From Thermoplasmatales archaeon (GTDB lineage: Archaea > Thermoplasmatota > Thermoplasmata > Thermoplasmatales > Thermoplasmataceae), in contig JACWAH010000006.1 of NCBI GenBank assembly GCA_014874365.1, positions 1-53,305 of the forward strand: a stretch of 53,305 bases of DNA, given 5' to 3'. A program made the translations under genes and the position numbers. Positions 33,717 to 41,849 of this stretch are shown here, in pieces. A model generated the notes under the pieces. It had not been told where the DNA came from. It was given only the letters and a program-made list of their open reading frames with translations, and did no database searches. Position 1 is the first letter of the stretch. Each line of letters opens with the position of its first letter.

Positions 33717-34897
33717 TGCAGGCAATGCAGAAGAAGTACAATGCCATAATGACTGGAAACGAGGCAGTGGCCGTAGGCGCGAAACTCGCACGGGTGGGAT
33801 TCATTTCCGCTTACCCTATCACTCCGCAGACCACGATAGTGGAAAAGCTTGCAGAGATGGTTTCCAACAGGGAAATACAGGCCAGATATGTTGAAGTGGA
33901 AAGTGAACACAGTGCGCTCGCAGCGACCTTTGCAAGCGAATTAGCTGGCGTCCGATCCTATACCGCTACAAGTTCACATGGATTGCTCTACATGCATGAG
34001 ATGCTTCACTGGACAGCAGGAATGCGTTTACCCGTGGTAATGAGCGTGGTCAACAGGGCTTTGGGACCACCCTGGAACATATGGACTGAGCAGACGGACA
34101 CCATGAACCAGAAGGAGACTGGATGGATGCAGGTATACTGTGAATCCAACCAGGAAGCGCTTGACACCATATTGATGGGATACAGGATTGCAGAATCCAA
34201 TGACGTTATGCTCCCAATAATGAGCATGGAGGATGCCTTCGTGCTGTCTCACACCTCTGAGCCGGTAAATATTCCGGAACAGGATGAGGTCGATGCTTTT
34301 CTTCCCAGTTTGGATTTGAAATACAGGATTGACAACAACAGGCCAATGGGATACGGATCGTATTCCACTCCCGACGGACCGTTCATGGAACTGAAAGTGG
34401 ATATGATGGAGTCCATGAAAAATTCCCGGCAGACAATTAACAGGGTCACATCCGAATTCAGGGATGCATTTGGAAGGGATTATTCGGGAATGATAGAGAA
34501 ATACGCCATGGATGATGCGGATTATGCCCTAATCGCTTCTGGAACCCTGGCATCCACCGGGAAATACGTAGTCAAGAAGATGCGGGAGAGCGGAAAGAAA
34601 GTAGGCCTGATCAGGCTGAGGTTCTTCCGTCCATTTCCTGATCGGGAAATCGTCGATGCTACCAGGGGGTTGAAGGGGGTCGGCGTTCTGGATAGATCAG
34701 TATCATTCAGTGCCAGCGGGTCGGTAGTTTCTGAAGTCAAATCCGCATTATACGGGAATTCCAGCATTCCGGTAACAGGATTTGTTGCCGGATTGGGAGG
34801 AAGGGACGTCAGGGTGGAGGACTTCTACAAGATGTTCGATTATATAGAGAAGGGGAAGACGGGAAAGTATTACATCGGCTGGAAGGAGGCGCAGTAA
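33716..34897 (+). CDS. porA: 2-oxoacid:ferredoxin oxidoreductase alpha subunit
   Basis: 393 residues. TGNEAVAVGAKLARVGFISAYPITPQT is the domain I start (YPITPQT binds substrate), VEVESEHSA contains the conserved Glu, and TSSHGLLYMHE and PWNIWTEQTDTMNQ follow. A transketolase C-terminal-like domain occupies about 255-390 (ALIASGTLASTGKYVV, LIRLRFFRPFPDREI). It belongs to the four-subunit type, where alpha carries domains fused in the homodimeric enzyme. It is coupled to delta (TGATG) and to beta (1 bp gap). Confidence 0.93.
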   Translation: MQAMQKKYNAIMTGNEAVAVGAKLARVGFISAYPITPQTTIVEKLAEMVSNREIQARYVEVESEHSALAATFASELAGVRSYTATSSHGLLYMHEMLHWTAGMRLPVVMSVVNRALGPPWNIWTEQTDTMNQKETGWMQVYCESNQEALDTILMGYRIAESNDVMLPIMSMEDAFVLSHTSEPVNIPEQDEVDAFLPSLDLKYRIDNNRPMGYGSYSTPDGPFMELKVDMMESMKNSRQTINRVTSEFRDAFGRDYSGMIEKYAMDDADYALIASGTLASTGKYVVKKMRESGKKVGLIRLRFFRPFPDREIVDATRGLKGVGVLDRSVSFSASGSVVSEVKSALYGNSSIPVTGFVAGLGGRDVRVEDFYKMFDYIEKGKTGKYYIGWKEAQ

Positions 34898-34898
34898 G

Positions 34899-35792
34899 AT
34901 GCCATTTTCCATCCCGGAACAGGAGCTAATGGAACCTGGGCACACCGCCTGCCATGGTTGCGGCGCTACCCTTTCAATGCGTTACGTTCTCAAGGCTTTG
35001 GGAAAGGATACGGTAATATCGGTGCCGGCTGCATGCTGGGCTGTAATACCGGGGGCTATGCCGAACCGCACCCTCGATGTGCCAATGGTATACACACCGT
35101 TCGCGGCGACCGGGGCAGTAATTTCAGGGTTAAGGGAAGCTTTCGATATACAGGGAAAGGAGGATTTCAATGTAGTGGGATTCGCCGGCGACGGCGGAAC
35201 TGCAGATATCGGGTTGCAATCACTTTCCGGCGCAATGGAACGGGGCCACAATGTATTCTACTTTATGTACGATAACGAAGGATACATGAATACAGGAGTC
35301 CAGAGATCCGGGAGCACCCCTTACGGAGCTATTACAACCACCACGCCAATAGGAAAAGACCGCAACTTCAAGAAACAGAACAAGAAGGTCGTTGCGGACC
35401 TGATGATGGCCCAGGGAGTCCCCTACGTTGCCACGGCTACAATAGCATATCCGGAAGACCTGATCAGGAAGGTCAATAATGCCAAGAAGATCAATGGGCC
35501 AAAATTCATTCAGATTCTTTCTCCGTGTCCTGTGGGATGGTATTTCCCGCCAGAGAAGAGCATTGAGGTATCCAGGCTGGCTGTCCAGTCCGGAATATTT
35601 CCGTTATACGAATTCCAGAACGGTGTGCTCAAGGTGACGAAACAGCCCAGGCCGGTTAGCGTGAGGGAGTACCTTTCCATGCAGAACAGGTTCCGATCCC
35701 TGGATGAAGACGACATTAAGAAAATAGAGAAATACGCAGAGGAAAGGATGGAATACCTCATTGGGAAGGAAAAAGAAACACAGTCAAGTTAA
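34899..35792 (+). CDS. porB: 2-oxoacid:ferredoxin oxidoreductase beta subunit
   Basis: 297 residues. GHTACHGCGATLS provides two Cys for the third cluster, VPAACWAVIPG follows, and GFAGDGGTADIGLQSLSGA is the TPP motif with DNEGYMNTGVQRSGSTP as its second half. TPP and a 4Fe-4S cluster sit here. The TPP motif has Ala where most homologues have Phe or Tyr (GDGGTADIG). SPCPVGWYF carries the later Cys ligand. Last gene of the operon, with a weak hairpin and T-rich stretch after it. Confidence 0.93.
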   Translation: MPFSIPEQELMEPGHTACHGCGATLSMRYVLKALGKDTVISVPAACWAVIPGAMPNRTLDVPMVYTPFAATGAVISGLREAFDIQGKEDFNVVGFAGDGGTADIGLQSLSGAMERGHNVFYFMYDNEGYMNTGVQRSGSTPYGAITTTTPIGKDRNFKKQNKKVVADLMMAQGVPYVATATIAYPEDLIRKVNNAKKINGPKFIQILSPCPVGWYFPPEKSIEVSRLAVQSGIFPLYEFQNGVLKVTKQPRPVSVREYLSMQNRFRSLDEDDIKKIEKYAEERMEYLIGKEKETQSS

Positions 35793-35817
35793 TCCGGGAC
35801 TGACAGGGCTGCTGTGA

Positions 35818-35850
35818 GGAGCCCGGTTTTCGCCGGTGGCCTTTCTTTCC
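35818..35850 (+). terminator. Possible terminator after the por operon
   Basis: GCCCGG, a TTTTCG loop and CCGGTGGC form an imperfect hairpin, followed by CTTTCTTTCC. It lies between the convergent porB and merA genes. Pyrimidine-rich tracts are the usual archaeal signal, so the hairpin itself may be incidental. Confidence 0.3.
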
Positions 35851-35874
35851 AAGCTCTTATGTTAAAATATCTGC

Positions 35875-37299
35875 CTATTCCATGCAGCAGCTCATTTTCG
35901 ACAGGTCCCTGGTAAAAGACTGTGCCACTAACTTGATCCCTTCTGCAACCGTTGGAAATACGTGGCTCTTTTCAATAAGTTCCCTGAACGTGAGCCCATA
36001 TTTTATTGCGTAAACGCCCTCAATTATGAATTCAGCGGCGTACGGTGAAAGGGCATGAACCCCGACGATTTTTTCGGTATCTGCATCCACGACCATCTTG
36101 AACATTCCCCGTTCCTCCCTGAGCAACCTTGCTTTTGGAACAAATGCCATGGGAATAGTCCTGCTGTCACTTCTTTTTCCAGTCTTCTTGTATTCTGCCT
36201 CCGTGTAACCGACTGAAGCAAACTGAGGTTCAGTAAATACAGCCCAGGGCACAAGCTGTAAATTTACTTTTTTTGAAGAATTGTCATATATGTTGGAAGC
36301 GGCAATGGCCCCTTCACTGGCAGCAAGTGTTTCAAGTCTGTACTTCTGTTCAGCAACGTCTCCTGCCGCGTATATCATGGGATTTGTTGTTTTAAGCGTT
36401 TCATCAATGACTATGCCATTCGCTGAATATTTCACTCCTGCATTTTCCAGTCCCAGATCGGCAACATTTGGAGACCTACCGGAAGATACAAGAATCTCGT
36501 CAGCTTCAATTTCCTCTTTTCCTGACGACGACATTGCCTCTATTACCTTCTTCCCGCCCCTGGAGACTATTCTCGCGGCCTTTCTTCCGGTTTTAAAAAC
36601 AATGCCCTCGGATTCCAGTGCCTGCATAAGTGTCGCACCAAATTCTTCTTCAATACCTGGCGCAATGGTATTATGCTCTTTCACAACTATTACGCTTGAA
36701 CCGAGCCTTTGAAGTGATTGCCCCAGTTCAAGGCCAATAAAACCTCCACCCAGTATGGCAATTGTTCCAGGCAAGGAGTTCATGTCCCACACTGTATTGC
36801 TGGTAATGTATCCGGTTTCTTCCAGCCCGGGTAAATTGGGGATCTTTGGCGATGACCCGGTTGCTATGATGAAATTGTACCCTTTCAGGTTAACGGACTG
36901 GTCGTTGTTTTGAACAATGACATTTTCCCTGCCCGTGAATTGTGCTTTTCCTTCATAAACATCAATGTTTCCGTAAGATTTCAAGACACCTTCATACTTG
37001 GTCTTTCTCTCCTCGGCGACAGCTTCCCTGAGAGACCTGATTAATTCAGGGAAATTTATTGTCGGTGGTTTTGAACTTATCCCGGGATACTTCGGATGGG
37101 ACTGCGTATGTGAAACTTTTGCAGCTTCTATGAGATATTTTGACGGGATACAGCCTACATTCACGCATGTTCCTCCAAGAGGTCCAATGCCAACCATCGC
37201 AATGGATGCCTGGCCTGAAGTAATCTCGCTGGCCTTTATTGCCGCAGAGAATGCTGCTGCTCCCCTGCCAAGGATAACCAGGTCGTATTCCCTTTCCAC
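35875..37299 (-). CDS. merA: Mercuric reductase
   Basis: 474 residues, pyridine nucleotide-disulfide oxidoreductase. GRGAAAFSAA binds FAD, GGTCVNVGCIPSK holds the redox pair Cys45/Cys50 in the MerA-type spacing, and AILGGGFIGLELGQSL binds NADPH. IYAAGDVAE is the second FAD motif. The C-terminal vicinal cysteines (SCCME, Cys471-472) are the hallmark that separates MerA from dihydrolipoamide dehydrogenase. It reduces Hg(II) to Hg(0). There is no fused N-terminal HMA domain; a separate HMA protein lies 2 bp upstream. The ATG is at 37299. Confidence 0.92.
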   Translation of the reverse strand: MEREYDLVILGRGAAAFSAAIKASEITSGQASIAMVGIGPLGGTCVNVGCIPSKYLIEAAKVSHTQSHPKYPGISSKPPTINFPELIRSLREAVAEERKTKYEGVLKSYGNIDVYEGKAQFTGRENVIVQNNDQSVNLKGYNFIIATGSSPKIPNLPGLEETGYITSNTVWDMNSLPGTIAILGGGFIGLELGQSLQRLGSSVIVVKEHNTIAPGIEEEFGATLMQALESEGIVFKTGRKAARIVSRGGKKVIEAMSSSGKEEIEADEILVSSGRSPNVADLGLENAGVKYSANGIVIDETLKTTNPMIYAAGDVAEQKYRLETLAASEGAIAASNIYDNSSKKVNLQLVPWAVFTEPQFASVGYTEAEYKKTGKRSDSRTIPMAFVPKARLLREERGMFKMVVDADTEKIVGVHALSPYAAEFIIEGVYAIKYGLTFRELIEKSHVFPTVAEGIKLVAQSFTRDLSKMSCCME

Positions 37300-37301
37300 G
37301 C

Positions 37302-37535
37302 TTATTCCACCTTTCTAAGCTGCGCCCTGTACCTGGATTGATTTCCAAAAACAGGGAGCCTTGGAATGTCCTCAGGTCTTGTTTTAGTGTCGTCCACCAC
37401 AGCTGTAGCGCTTCCTTCCTTGAGTGAAACAAGCACTTCGGTGGCACCTGCATTCTTCAGTTCTTCTGACACGTGCTTTACACAGTCATCGCAGGTCATT
37501 CCAAAGACCCTCAGTGTTACTTTCCTTTTTGCCAT
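37302..37535 (-). CDS. Heavy-metal-associated (MerP/CopZ-like) metallochaperone
   Basis: 77 residues from ATG 37535. VFGMTCDDCVKHVSEEL carries the GMTCxxC metal site (Cys15, Cys18), followed by the beta-alpha-beta-beta-alpha-beta HMA pattern (TEVLVSLKEGSATAVVDD). The last 20 residues (FGNQSRYRAQLRKVE) extend beyond the domain. There is no signal peptide, so it is cytoplasmic rather than periplasmic MerP. It precedes merA by 2 bp, which suggests it hands Hg(II) to MerA, replacing the fused N-terminal HMA domain of many MerA proteins (inference). Confidence 0.9.
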   Translation of the reverse strand: MAKRKVTLRVFGMTCDDCVKHVSEELKNAGATEVLVSLKEGSATAVVDDTKTRPEDIPRLPVFGNQSRYRAQLRKVE

Positions 37536-37571
37536 GGGAAAAGATTGAACTTTCTGTAATAAAGAGGAAAG

Positions 37572-37585
37572 TAAACAAATGTTTA
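37572..37585. promoter_or_regulatory. Candidate operator in the mer/HxlR divergent promoter
   Basis: TAAACA-AA-TGTTTA is a perfect 6-2-6 palindrome. For the mer genes it lies just upstream of a TATA-like TTTATTA (near 37560), placed about 25 bp before ATG 37535. It could be the binding site of the divergently encoded regulator. Confidence 0.5.
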
Positions 37586-37669
37586 TCTTGAACCCTGAAA
37601 GAGGTTTCCTGCCCTTAAACTCGGCTAGGTAAACTTTAATCACCCTCTTTGCACTGAATAAGCGTAAAA

Positions 37670-38047
37670 ATGAATCACGAAGAGAAGGAAGCGGAAAGGC
37701 GGAGTAAAAGGAAAAATATTTGCATGATCCAGAGCGGAAGTGACATAATATGTGTGGACCCGTCCCTTCCGTTACTTTCCAGCATCGGGAAGAAATACTC
37801 CCTCCTGATCCTTGCAATCCTGGAAAAAGAGGGGATCAGGAAAAATTTCAACGAGATACTGAAGAGCATACCCTATTCCAGCTCCACCATAATTTCAAAA
37901 CGCCTGAAAGAGCTTGAGGAGATTAAACTTTTAAGGAGGAGGGAAACCCAGGATGGCGTCGATTATGCTCTTACACCAACGGGAATGGAGGTTGTAGAAT
38001 CCCTTATTCCACTGCTCAGGGTCGCGGAGAAATTTGGATCCTTGTAA
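37670..38047 (+). CDS. HxlR-family winged-helix regulator, candidate mercury sensor
   Basis: 125 residues. The pattern of PSLPLLSSIGKKYSLLILAIL, NFNEILKSIPYSSSTIISKRLKELEE and DYALTPTGMEVVESL matches HxlR proteins (GgKW..lIL, RFnEL, Ls.rLkeLe, YxLTpxG). Two cysteines near the N-terminus (NICMIQSGSDIICVD, residues 18 and 28) could bind Hg(II) or other thiophilic ligands. It is divergent from the HMA-merA pair with a palindrome between, so it probably regulates them. It ends 4 bp before the convergent cupin gene. Confidence 0.85.
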   Translation: MNHEEKEAERRSKRKNICMIQSGSDIICVDPSLPLLSSIGKKYSLLILAILEKEGIRKNFNEILKSIPYSSSTIISKRLKELEEIKLLRRRETQDGVDYALTPTGMEVVESLIPLLRVAEKFGSL

Positions 38048-38051
38048 ATCC

Positions 38052-38999
38052 CTATTTCTCTTCCTGTTTTATTTCTCTCTTCTTGAATCCGGGTACATCC
38101 TCCGGAATCCATGATCCGTCAATGTTCCTGGAATATCCTGTATCATAATTGCCGAAGGAATCCTTAAACGAGTATACGGCCTTGTCCGGTATCATGTTGT
38201 CCCAGCCGGGTCCCAGGAGATCAATCTCTCCATGATCGGGATAATGAACCACATCTTTTGAAGTCCTGAATGGATCTGGCCATATCTCTATGTCAAGGAT
38301 CCTCAATGGACTGCCTTTATCTGCTAGTAATTGAGTGGAAACATCAGGACCCAGGGGCTTGGACACCAAGTCGCCTACAGAAACCTCAACTTTGTGTGTC
38401 CCGTATCTTATCGATCCTTTTCCCTTTAGCACCAGGTAAGTCTCTTCCCGTGCCGTATGGCTGTGGAACCTGGAATACGTACCCCCGGGAGGGATGTCGT
38501 ATACCCTCATGAAAGACCGGGTTGAACCCATGAGCGGGGTGAAATATTCATCCACTAGTCCGTTGATTCCTCCGTTGGTAGTTACGCTTCTGAATTTTTT
38601 CACAGCCGGGTCAGAAGGGTTGTTATCCTGTACGTTAACTATCGGCGGAATCCACCTGTTATCCCCGATATTTTCCAAATCCAAAGTCCCGTTTTCCCGT
38701 TTGCTGACGTACACCTCCCCGGACCAGATTGAACAAATCCTGATGATATAGGCAAGGGCAGCGTCCGTCAGTGGCGGCGTCAGGATCCACACTGTATCCG
38801 GAACGTCCACCCTGAGGTATCCGAGTCTCGTGGAAAGCTCCGACCATAGCCAGTTGTTGAAGCTTATCAGCCTGGTCACTTTTTCATCTGGAATGTCACC
38901 CATTAAGTCGGGCAGAAACAATTTCCAGGCAACGTCGCACCTGATGGAACCTTCGGGCCTGAGGTCCTTTGGAGGGTCAATTATTATTCTTATTGACAT
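38052..38999 (-). CDS. Cupin-domain protein with novel N-terminal half
   Basis: 315 residues from ATG 38999. The C-terminal half (about 165-255) is a cupin: GGTYSRFHSHTAREETYLVLKG, shown here in parts as RFHSHTAREETYLVL and VSVGDLVSKPLGP. The metal ligands H-x-H and Glu are visible. The N-terminal half (ISFNNWLWSELSTRLGYLRV, LTPPLTDAALAYIIRICSIW) has no recognised family. The enzymatic role is unknown. I prefer ATG 38999, about 28 bp after a TATA-like ATTATTA, over TTG 39008. It is convergent with the HxlR gene. Confidence 0.75.
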   Translation of the reverse strand: MSIRIIIDPPKDLRPEGSIRCDVAWKLFLPDLMGDIPDEKVTRLISFNNWLWSELSTRLGYLRVDVPDTVWILTPPLTDAALAYIIRICSIWSGEVYVSKRENGTLDLENIGDNRWIPPIVNVQDNNPSDPAVKKFRSVTTNGGINGLVDEYFTPLMGSTRSFMRVYDIPPGGTYSRFHSHTAREETYLVLKGKGSIRYGTHKVEVSVGDLVSKPLGPDVSTQLLADKGSPLRILDIEIWPDPFRTSKDVVHYPDHGEIDLLGPGWDNMIPDKAVYSFKDSFGNYDTGYSRNIDGSWIPEDVPGFKKREIKQEEK

Positions 39000-39109
39000 T
39001 GGTTTCAAAAACTGATTTGAGTAATAATTTTTTTGTATTAAGGAGAATTGCTAAATTCACTTTTGACTAAAATATATCAACAGGAATCGTGAACATATGT
39101 GAAAATTTC

Positions 39110-39289
39110 TTAGATACTTCTGCCCGGAGTTTCATCCAGATTCATAATCGTTACGAAAATAGCGGCAAATATCCAGATCACCGAGATTATTATCATCAGG
39201 TAGTCAACGTATATAAAAGCAAAAATTATAAAAAAGACAGATGGAATAATGAATTTAATAATAAAAAGGAAAACGCTGGAAAGGCTCAT
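39110..39289 (-). CDS. 59-residue two-helix membrane protein at the end of the ribosomal operon
   Basis: ATG 39289 to TAA 39110-39112. Nearly all of residues 5-49 is hydrophobic, with a break at YVDY (residues 27-30), giving two membrane helices, and the tail NLDETPGRSI is polar. It starts 8 bp after the stop of ribosomal protein P1 on the same strand, so it is very likely co-transcribed. Codons and the clean hydrophobic pattern support a real gene. I do not recognise the family. It may be a small membrane factor linked to ribosome or secretion function, or merely the operon's last cistron. Confidence 0.65.
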   Translation of the reverse strand: MSLSSVFLFIIKFIIPSVFFIIFAFIYVDYLMIIISVIWIFAAIFVTIMNLDETPGRSI

Positions 39290-39297
39290 TTTTTAAT

Positions 39298-39633
39298 TCA
39301 TCCGAAAAGGGAGCTGAGACCAGCGAGTGCATCGTCTTCTGAACCCTCTTTCTTCTCTTCTTTGGGTTCTTCCTTCTCCTTCTTGCCACCCTTCTTTTCT
39401 GCCTCATGCGGGGCAGCAGCGTGGGCTGGAGCAACAGGTGCGGCAGCGACAGTCGCAGAAGCGGCATTCTTCAACACTTCTTCTATGTTCACGCCCTGAA
39501 GGCTTGACACGATAGACTTGAGTCTAGCTGCATCGGCCTTGACGCCGGCTCCTTCCAGTACTTTCTTCAGTTTAGTTTCCTCTATCTCCGATCCTGCAGA
39601 ATGCAGAAGCAGAGCTCCATATACATATTCCAT
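39298..39633 (-). CDS. rpl12: Ribosomal protein P1 (L12P)
   Basis: 111 residues. [17 protein letters not shown] is the archaeal P1 dimerisation start, followed by an Ala-rich hinge, a charged [13 protein letters not shown] stretch and the C-terminal [10 protein letters not shown] that binds translation factors. It forms dimers on the P0 stalk. Last ribosomal gene of L11-L1-P0-P1, 15 bp after P0. Confidence 0.97.
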   Translation of the reverse strand: MEYVYGALLLHSAGSEIEETKLKKVLEGAGVKADAARLKSIVSSLQGVNIEEVLKNAASATVAAAPVAPAHAAAPHEAEKKGGKKEKEEPKEEKKEGSEDDALAGLSSLFG

Positions 39634-39648
39634 TTTTCATCTCTCCTA

Positions 39649-40605
39649 TTATCCGAACAAGGCACCGAGACCTTCGGATACCTGGTCATCTACGTTCTCT
39701 TTCTTCTCGGGTGTCTTATCCTCTTTAGCTTTATGGTGGTCCTTTTCCTCCACACTGTTCTCTTCAGGAGAAACAGTTGAATTGAGGGCGGCTGCATCCC
39801 TAATCGCTTTCAGTATAAATAACTCTATATTCTTCTCGTCCACTACGCCCGCTGCAATGGCAAGGGACTCTGCATTTACTCTTGCTTCAACCAGCAGTTC
39901 AGTTATAATCTCTGGAACTACAAACTTGGTTGCAAGTGCTATTTTCTTGGCAGACATCAGCGCTTTGGATACATCCTGCAAGACGCTGGACGGTGTTATT
40001 GAAAGCGCTCCTTCATCAAAGAATATCCCTTCAAAAAGGGCACCTTTCATGTCAATCCCGACAATTAACGGAAATATCTCCAGTTTCTTCAGAATCCCTG
40101 CTTTCTCCTTGGATATGACTTCCCCTTTCTTCACGAAAACGGATTCTTTCTTGATCACGATCTTTCCTTTCTCAATGGCAGTTTGCAATCCAACTTTCTG
40201 GAATTCACTAACCATTGGTCCAGGTGGGAACGAGGTTTCCTTGGCCTCTATGATGATGTCATTCTCGGCTACTTCGCCACCTTTGGCAGCGGATTTCTGC
40301 TTGGTCCTGGAAAGTTTCTCATAAGTGGCGCTCGGTGGACTGTTAGTGGTAAGTACAGCTACCTGCCCGGCAAGAATATCCTGGAGATGCTTGAACCCCT
40401 TGACTCCGGATTTTTCCAGTGCTATTCCTATCAGGGTACCTCTCGTCACTTTAAGATCCATCTCTCCTCTCAGGTCCCGCCTGATCTTCTGCAACTGGTT
40501 GTTACTGATCCCCTTAATGCTAACTATGGCGGAGACCTTGGATTTTGATACTTTTTCGGACAGCTCGTTGACAACCTCAATCTTCCATGGTGCCGGGTTT
40601 CTCAT
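39649..40605 (-). CDS. rplP0: Ribosomal protein P0 (L10)
   Basis: 318 residues. The N-terminal L10 domain (RKxx type start, LRGEMDLKVTRGTLIGIALEKSG, TNSPPSATYEKL) binds 23S rRNA and L11. The central insertion domain carries ISKEKAGILKKLEIFPLIVG, the helical spine binds P1 dimers, and the C-terminus DQVSEGLGALFG shares the tail of P1. Its ATG overlaps the end of L1 by 4 bp. It forms the base of the stalk. Confidence 0.97.
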   Translation of the reverse strand: MRNPAPWKIEVVNELSEKVSKSKVSAIVSIKGISNNQLQKIRRDLRGEMDLKVTRGTLIGIALEKSGVKGFKHLQDILAGQVAVLTTNSPPSATYEKLSRTKQKSAAKGGEVAENDIIIEAKETSFPPGPMVSEFQKVGLQTAIEKGKIVIKKESVFVKKGEVISKEKAGILKKLEIFPLIVGIDMKGALFEGIFFDEGALSITPSSVLQDVSKALMSAKKIALATKFVVPEIITELLVEARVNAESLAIAAGVVDEKNIELFILKAIRDAAALNSTVSPEENSVEEKDHHKAKEDKTPEKKENVDDQVSEGLGALFG

Positions 40606-41255
40606 TTGTTATCACCCATTTCAAGCTTGAAAGACTTGCCCATTGTGGTCTTGATATAAATAGACTCAATATTTCCATAGCCCTTTTCCAATTTTGAAGT
40701 TAATCTTTTGATTACGGCGCTGATGTTCTCTTCCAGATCCTCGTCTTTCATGTCTCTTGTCCCTACCGGGATATGAAATGTCCTCTTATCCCTGCTTCTT
40801 GCCCTTACGGTTTTTCCAAGGCTGGCAATCATAGCGACCGGATCCTGCCCTGGAGGAATCGGTTTTGGTATCTTTCCTCTGGGACCAAGAATCTGTCCAA
40901 GGGATTTACCAATGTTGGCCATCAGCGTAGATTCGGCCACAAAGAAATCGAATTTGTTCACCAGTCTCTTGAATCCTCTCTTGTCTTCAAGAAACTTGCT
41001 AATGTCTTCCGGACCGTAAACAGCCTTTGCAGCTTTCTTGGCCCTTTCCTTTAATTCTGCAGTCCCTATAACTGCGACAGCAATGTCCTTGCCCCTGCCT
41101 TTCGGGAGCACTATCTCCTCGTTGACCCTGTTCTTGGGATCAGAAAGATCGAGATCCTTCAGGTTAATAGCGAGTTCAATGCTTTCCTTGAACTTTCTTT
41201 CTGGAGACTGCTTCTTGAGCTCTTCCAGCGTTTTTGCAATTCCGTCATTCGCCAA
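40602..41255 (-). CDS. rpl1: Ribosomal protein L1
   Basis: 217 residues. LPKGRGKDIAVAVIG, GRGKxx and LGPRGKIPKPIPPGQDPVAMI are L1 landmarks, with the RNA-binding GTRDMKDEDLEEN region. The start is TTG at 41255, fixed by a strong GGAGGTAA ribosome site 5 bp upstream. L1 in archaea also represses its own operon by binding mRNA. The non-ATG start may help tune it (inference). Confidence 0.97.
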   Translation of the reverse strand: MANDGIAKTLEELKKQSPERKFKESIELAINLKDLDLSDPKNRVNEEIVLPKGRGKDIAVAVIGTAELKERAKKAAKAVYGPEDISKFLEDKRGFKRLVNKFDFFVAESTLMANIGKSLGQILGPRGKIPKPIPPGQDPVAMIASLGKTVRARSRDKRTFHIPVGTRDMKDEDLEENISAVIKRLTSKLEKGYGNIESIYIKTTMGKSFKLEMGDNK

Positions 41256-41260
41256 ATTAA

Positions 41261-41268
41261 TTACCTCC
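41261..41268 (-). promoter_or_regulatory. Ribosome binding site that fixes the TTG start of L1
   Basis: GGAGGTAA on the minus strand lies 5 bp before TTG 41255. No ATG is near, so this signal decides the start. Confidence 0.75.
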
Positions 41269-41301
41269 GTAGTTCAATCGAGATAGAGTCTCTCCTACAG
41301 G

Positions 41302-41772
41302 TTATGGTTTAATTGACCCGTTTGTTATAAGTTTTTGTATTTCCTTGGGGTCTTTTCCCTCAACATTAATTCCCATTGAAACGCAGGTTCCCAGTACTTC
41401 CATTACTGCACCCTTTAGATCGTAGGAGAGCATTGCATTGATCTTTGAATTTGCAACTTTCCTGATCATGTCCATGGTTGCATCTCCGGCAATCTTCTCC
41501 TTCTTGTTTCCAGAGGCACTTTCTATCCCCAATTCTTTCTTGATCAGGGCAGATGTGGGTGGTATCCCTACCTTGATTTCATATTTCTTTGCTGCTGGGT
41601 CGGTTATAATAATTGAAACTGGAACCTGCATGCCAGCGAAAGTCTGCGTTTTGTCATTTATTTCCTTGATCAAGAGTCCAAGGTTGAGACCCAACGGACC
41701 CAGTGCAGGACCAAGCGAACCGCCGGCCGATGCTTTTCCACCTTCTACCATTATGTTGACTGTTTGAGGCAT
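41302..41772 (-). CDS. rpl11: Ribosomal protein L11
   Basis: 156 residues from ATG 41772. MPQTVNIMVEGGKASAGGSLGPALGPLGLN is the classic L11 start, given here in parts: VEGGKASAG and LGPALGPLGLN. IKKELGIESASGNKK and the C-terminal RNA-binding domain with MLSYDLKGAVMEVLGTC follow. It binds the GTPase centre of 23S rRNA. First gene of the operon; a TATA-like AATATTAAAT lies near 41810. A TTG three codons upstream is not needed. Confidence 0.96.
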   Translation of the reverse strand: MPQTVNIMVEGGKASAGGSLGPALGPLGLNLGLLIKEINDKTQTFAGMQVPVSIIITDPAAKKYEIKVGIPPTSALIKKELGIESASGNKKEKIAGDATMDMIRKVANSKINAMLSYDLKGAVMEVLGTCVSMGINVEGKDPKEIQKLITNGSIKP

Positions 41773-41849
41773 TTTTAACACTAACTTGAAGTGAGCCTGT
41801 AATTGATCCGATTTAATATTACTTTTGAATCAGGGATTTATGGTGCTAA

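Noticed and set aside
39089-39499. 136-codon plus-strand frame
   Set aside because: It is antisense to ribosomal protein P1 and to the small membrane protein; its composition mirrors the Ala/Lys/Glu-rich P1 hinge.
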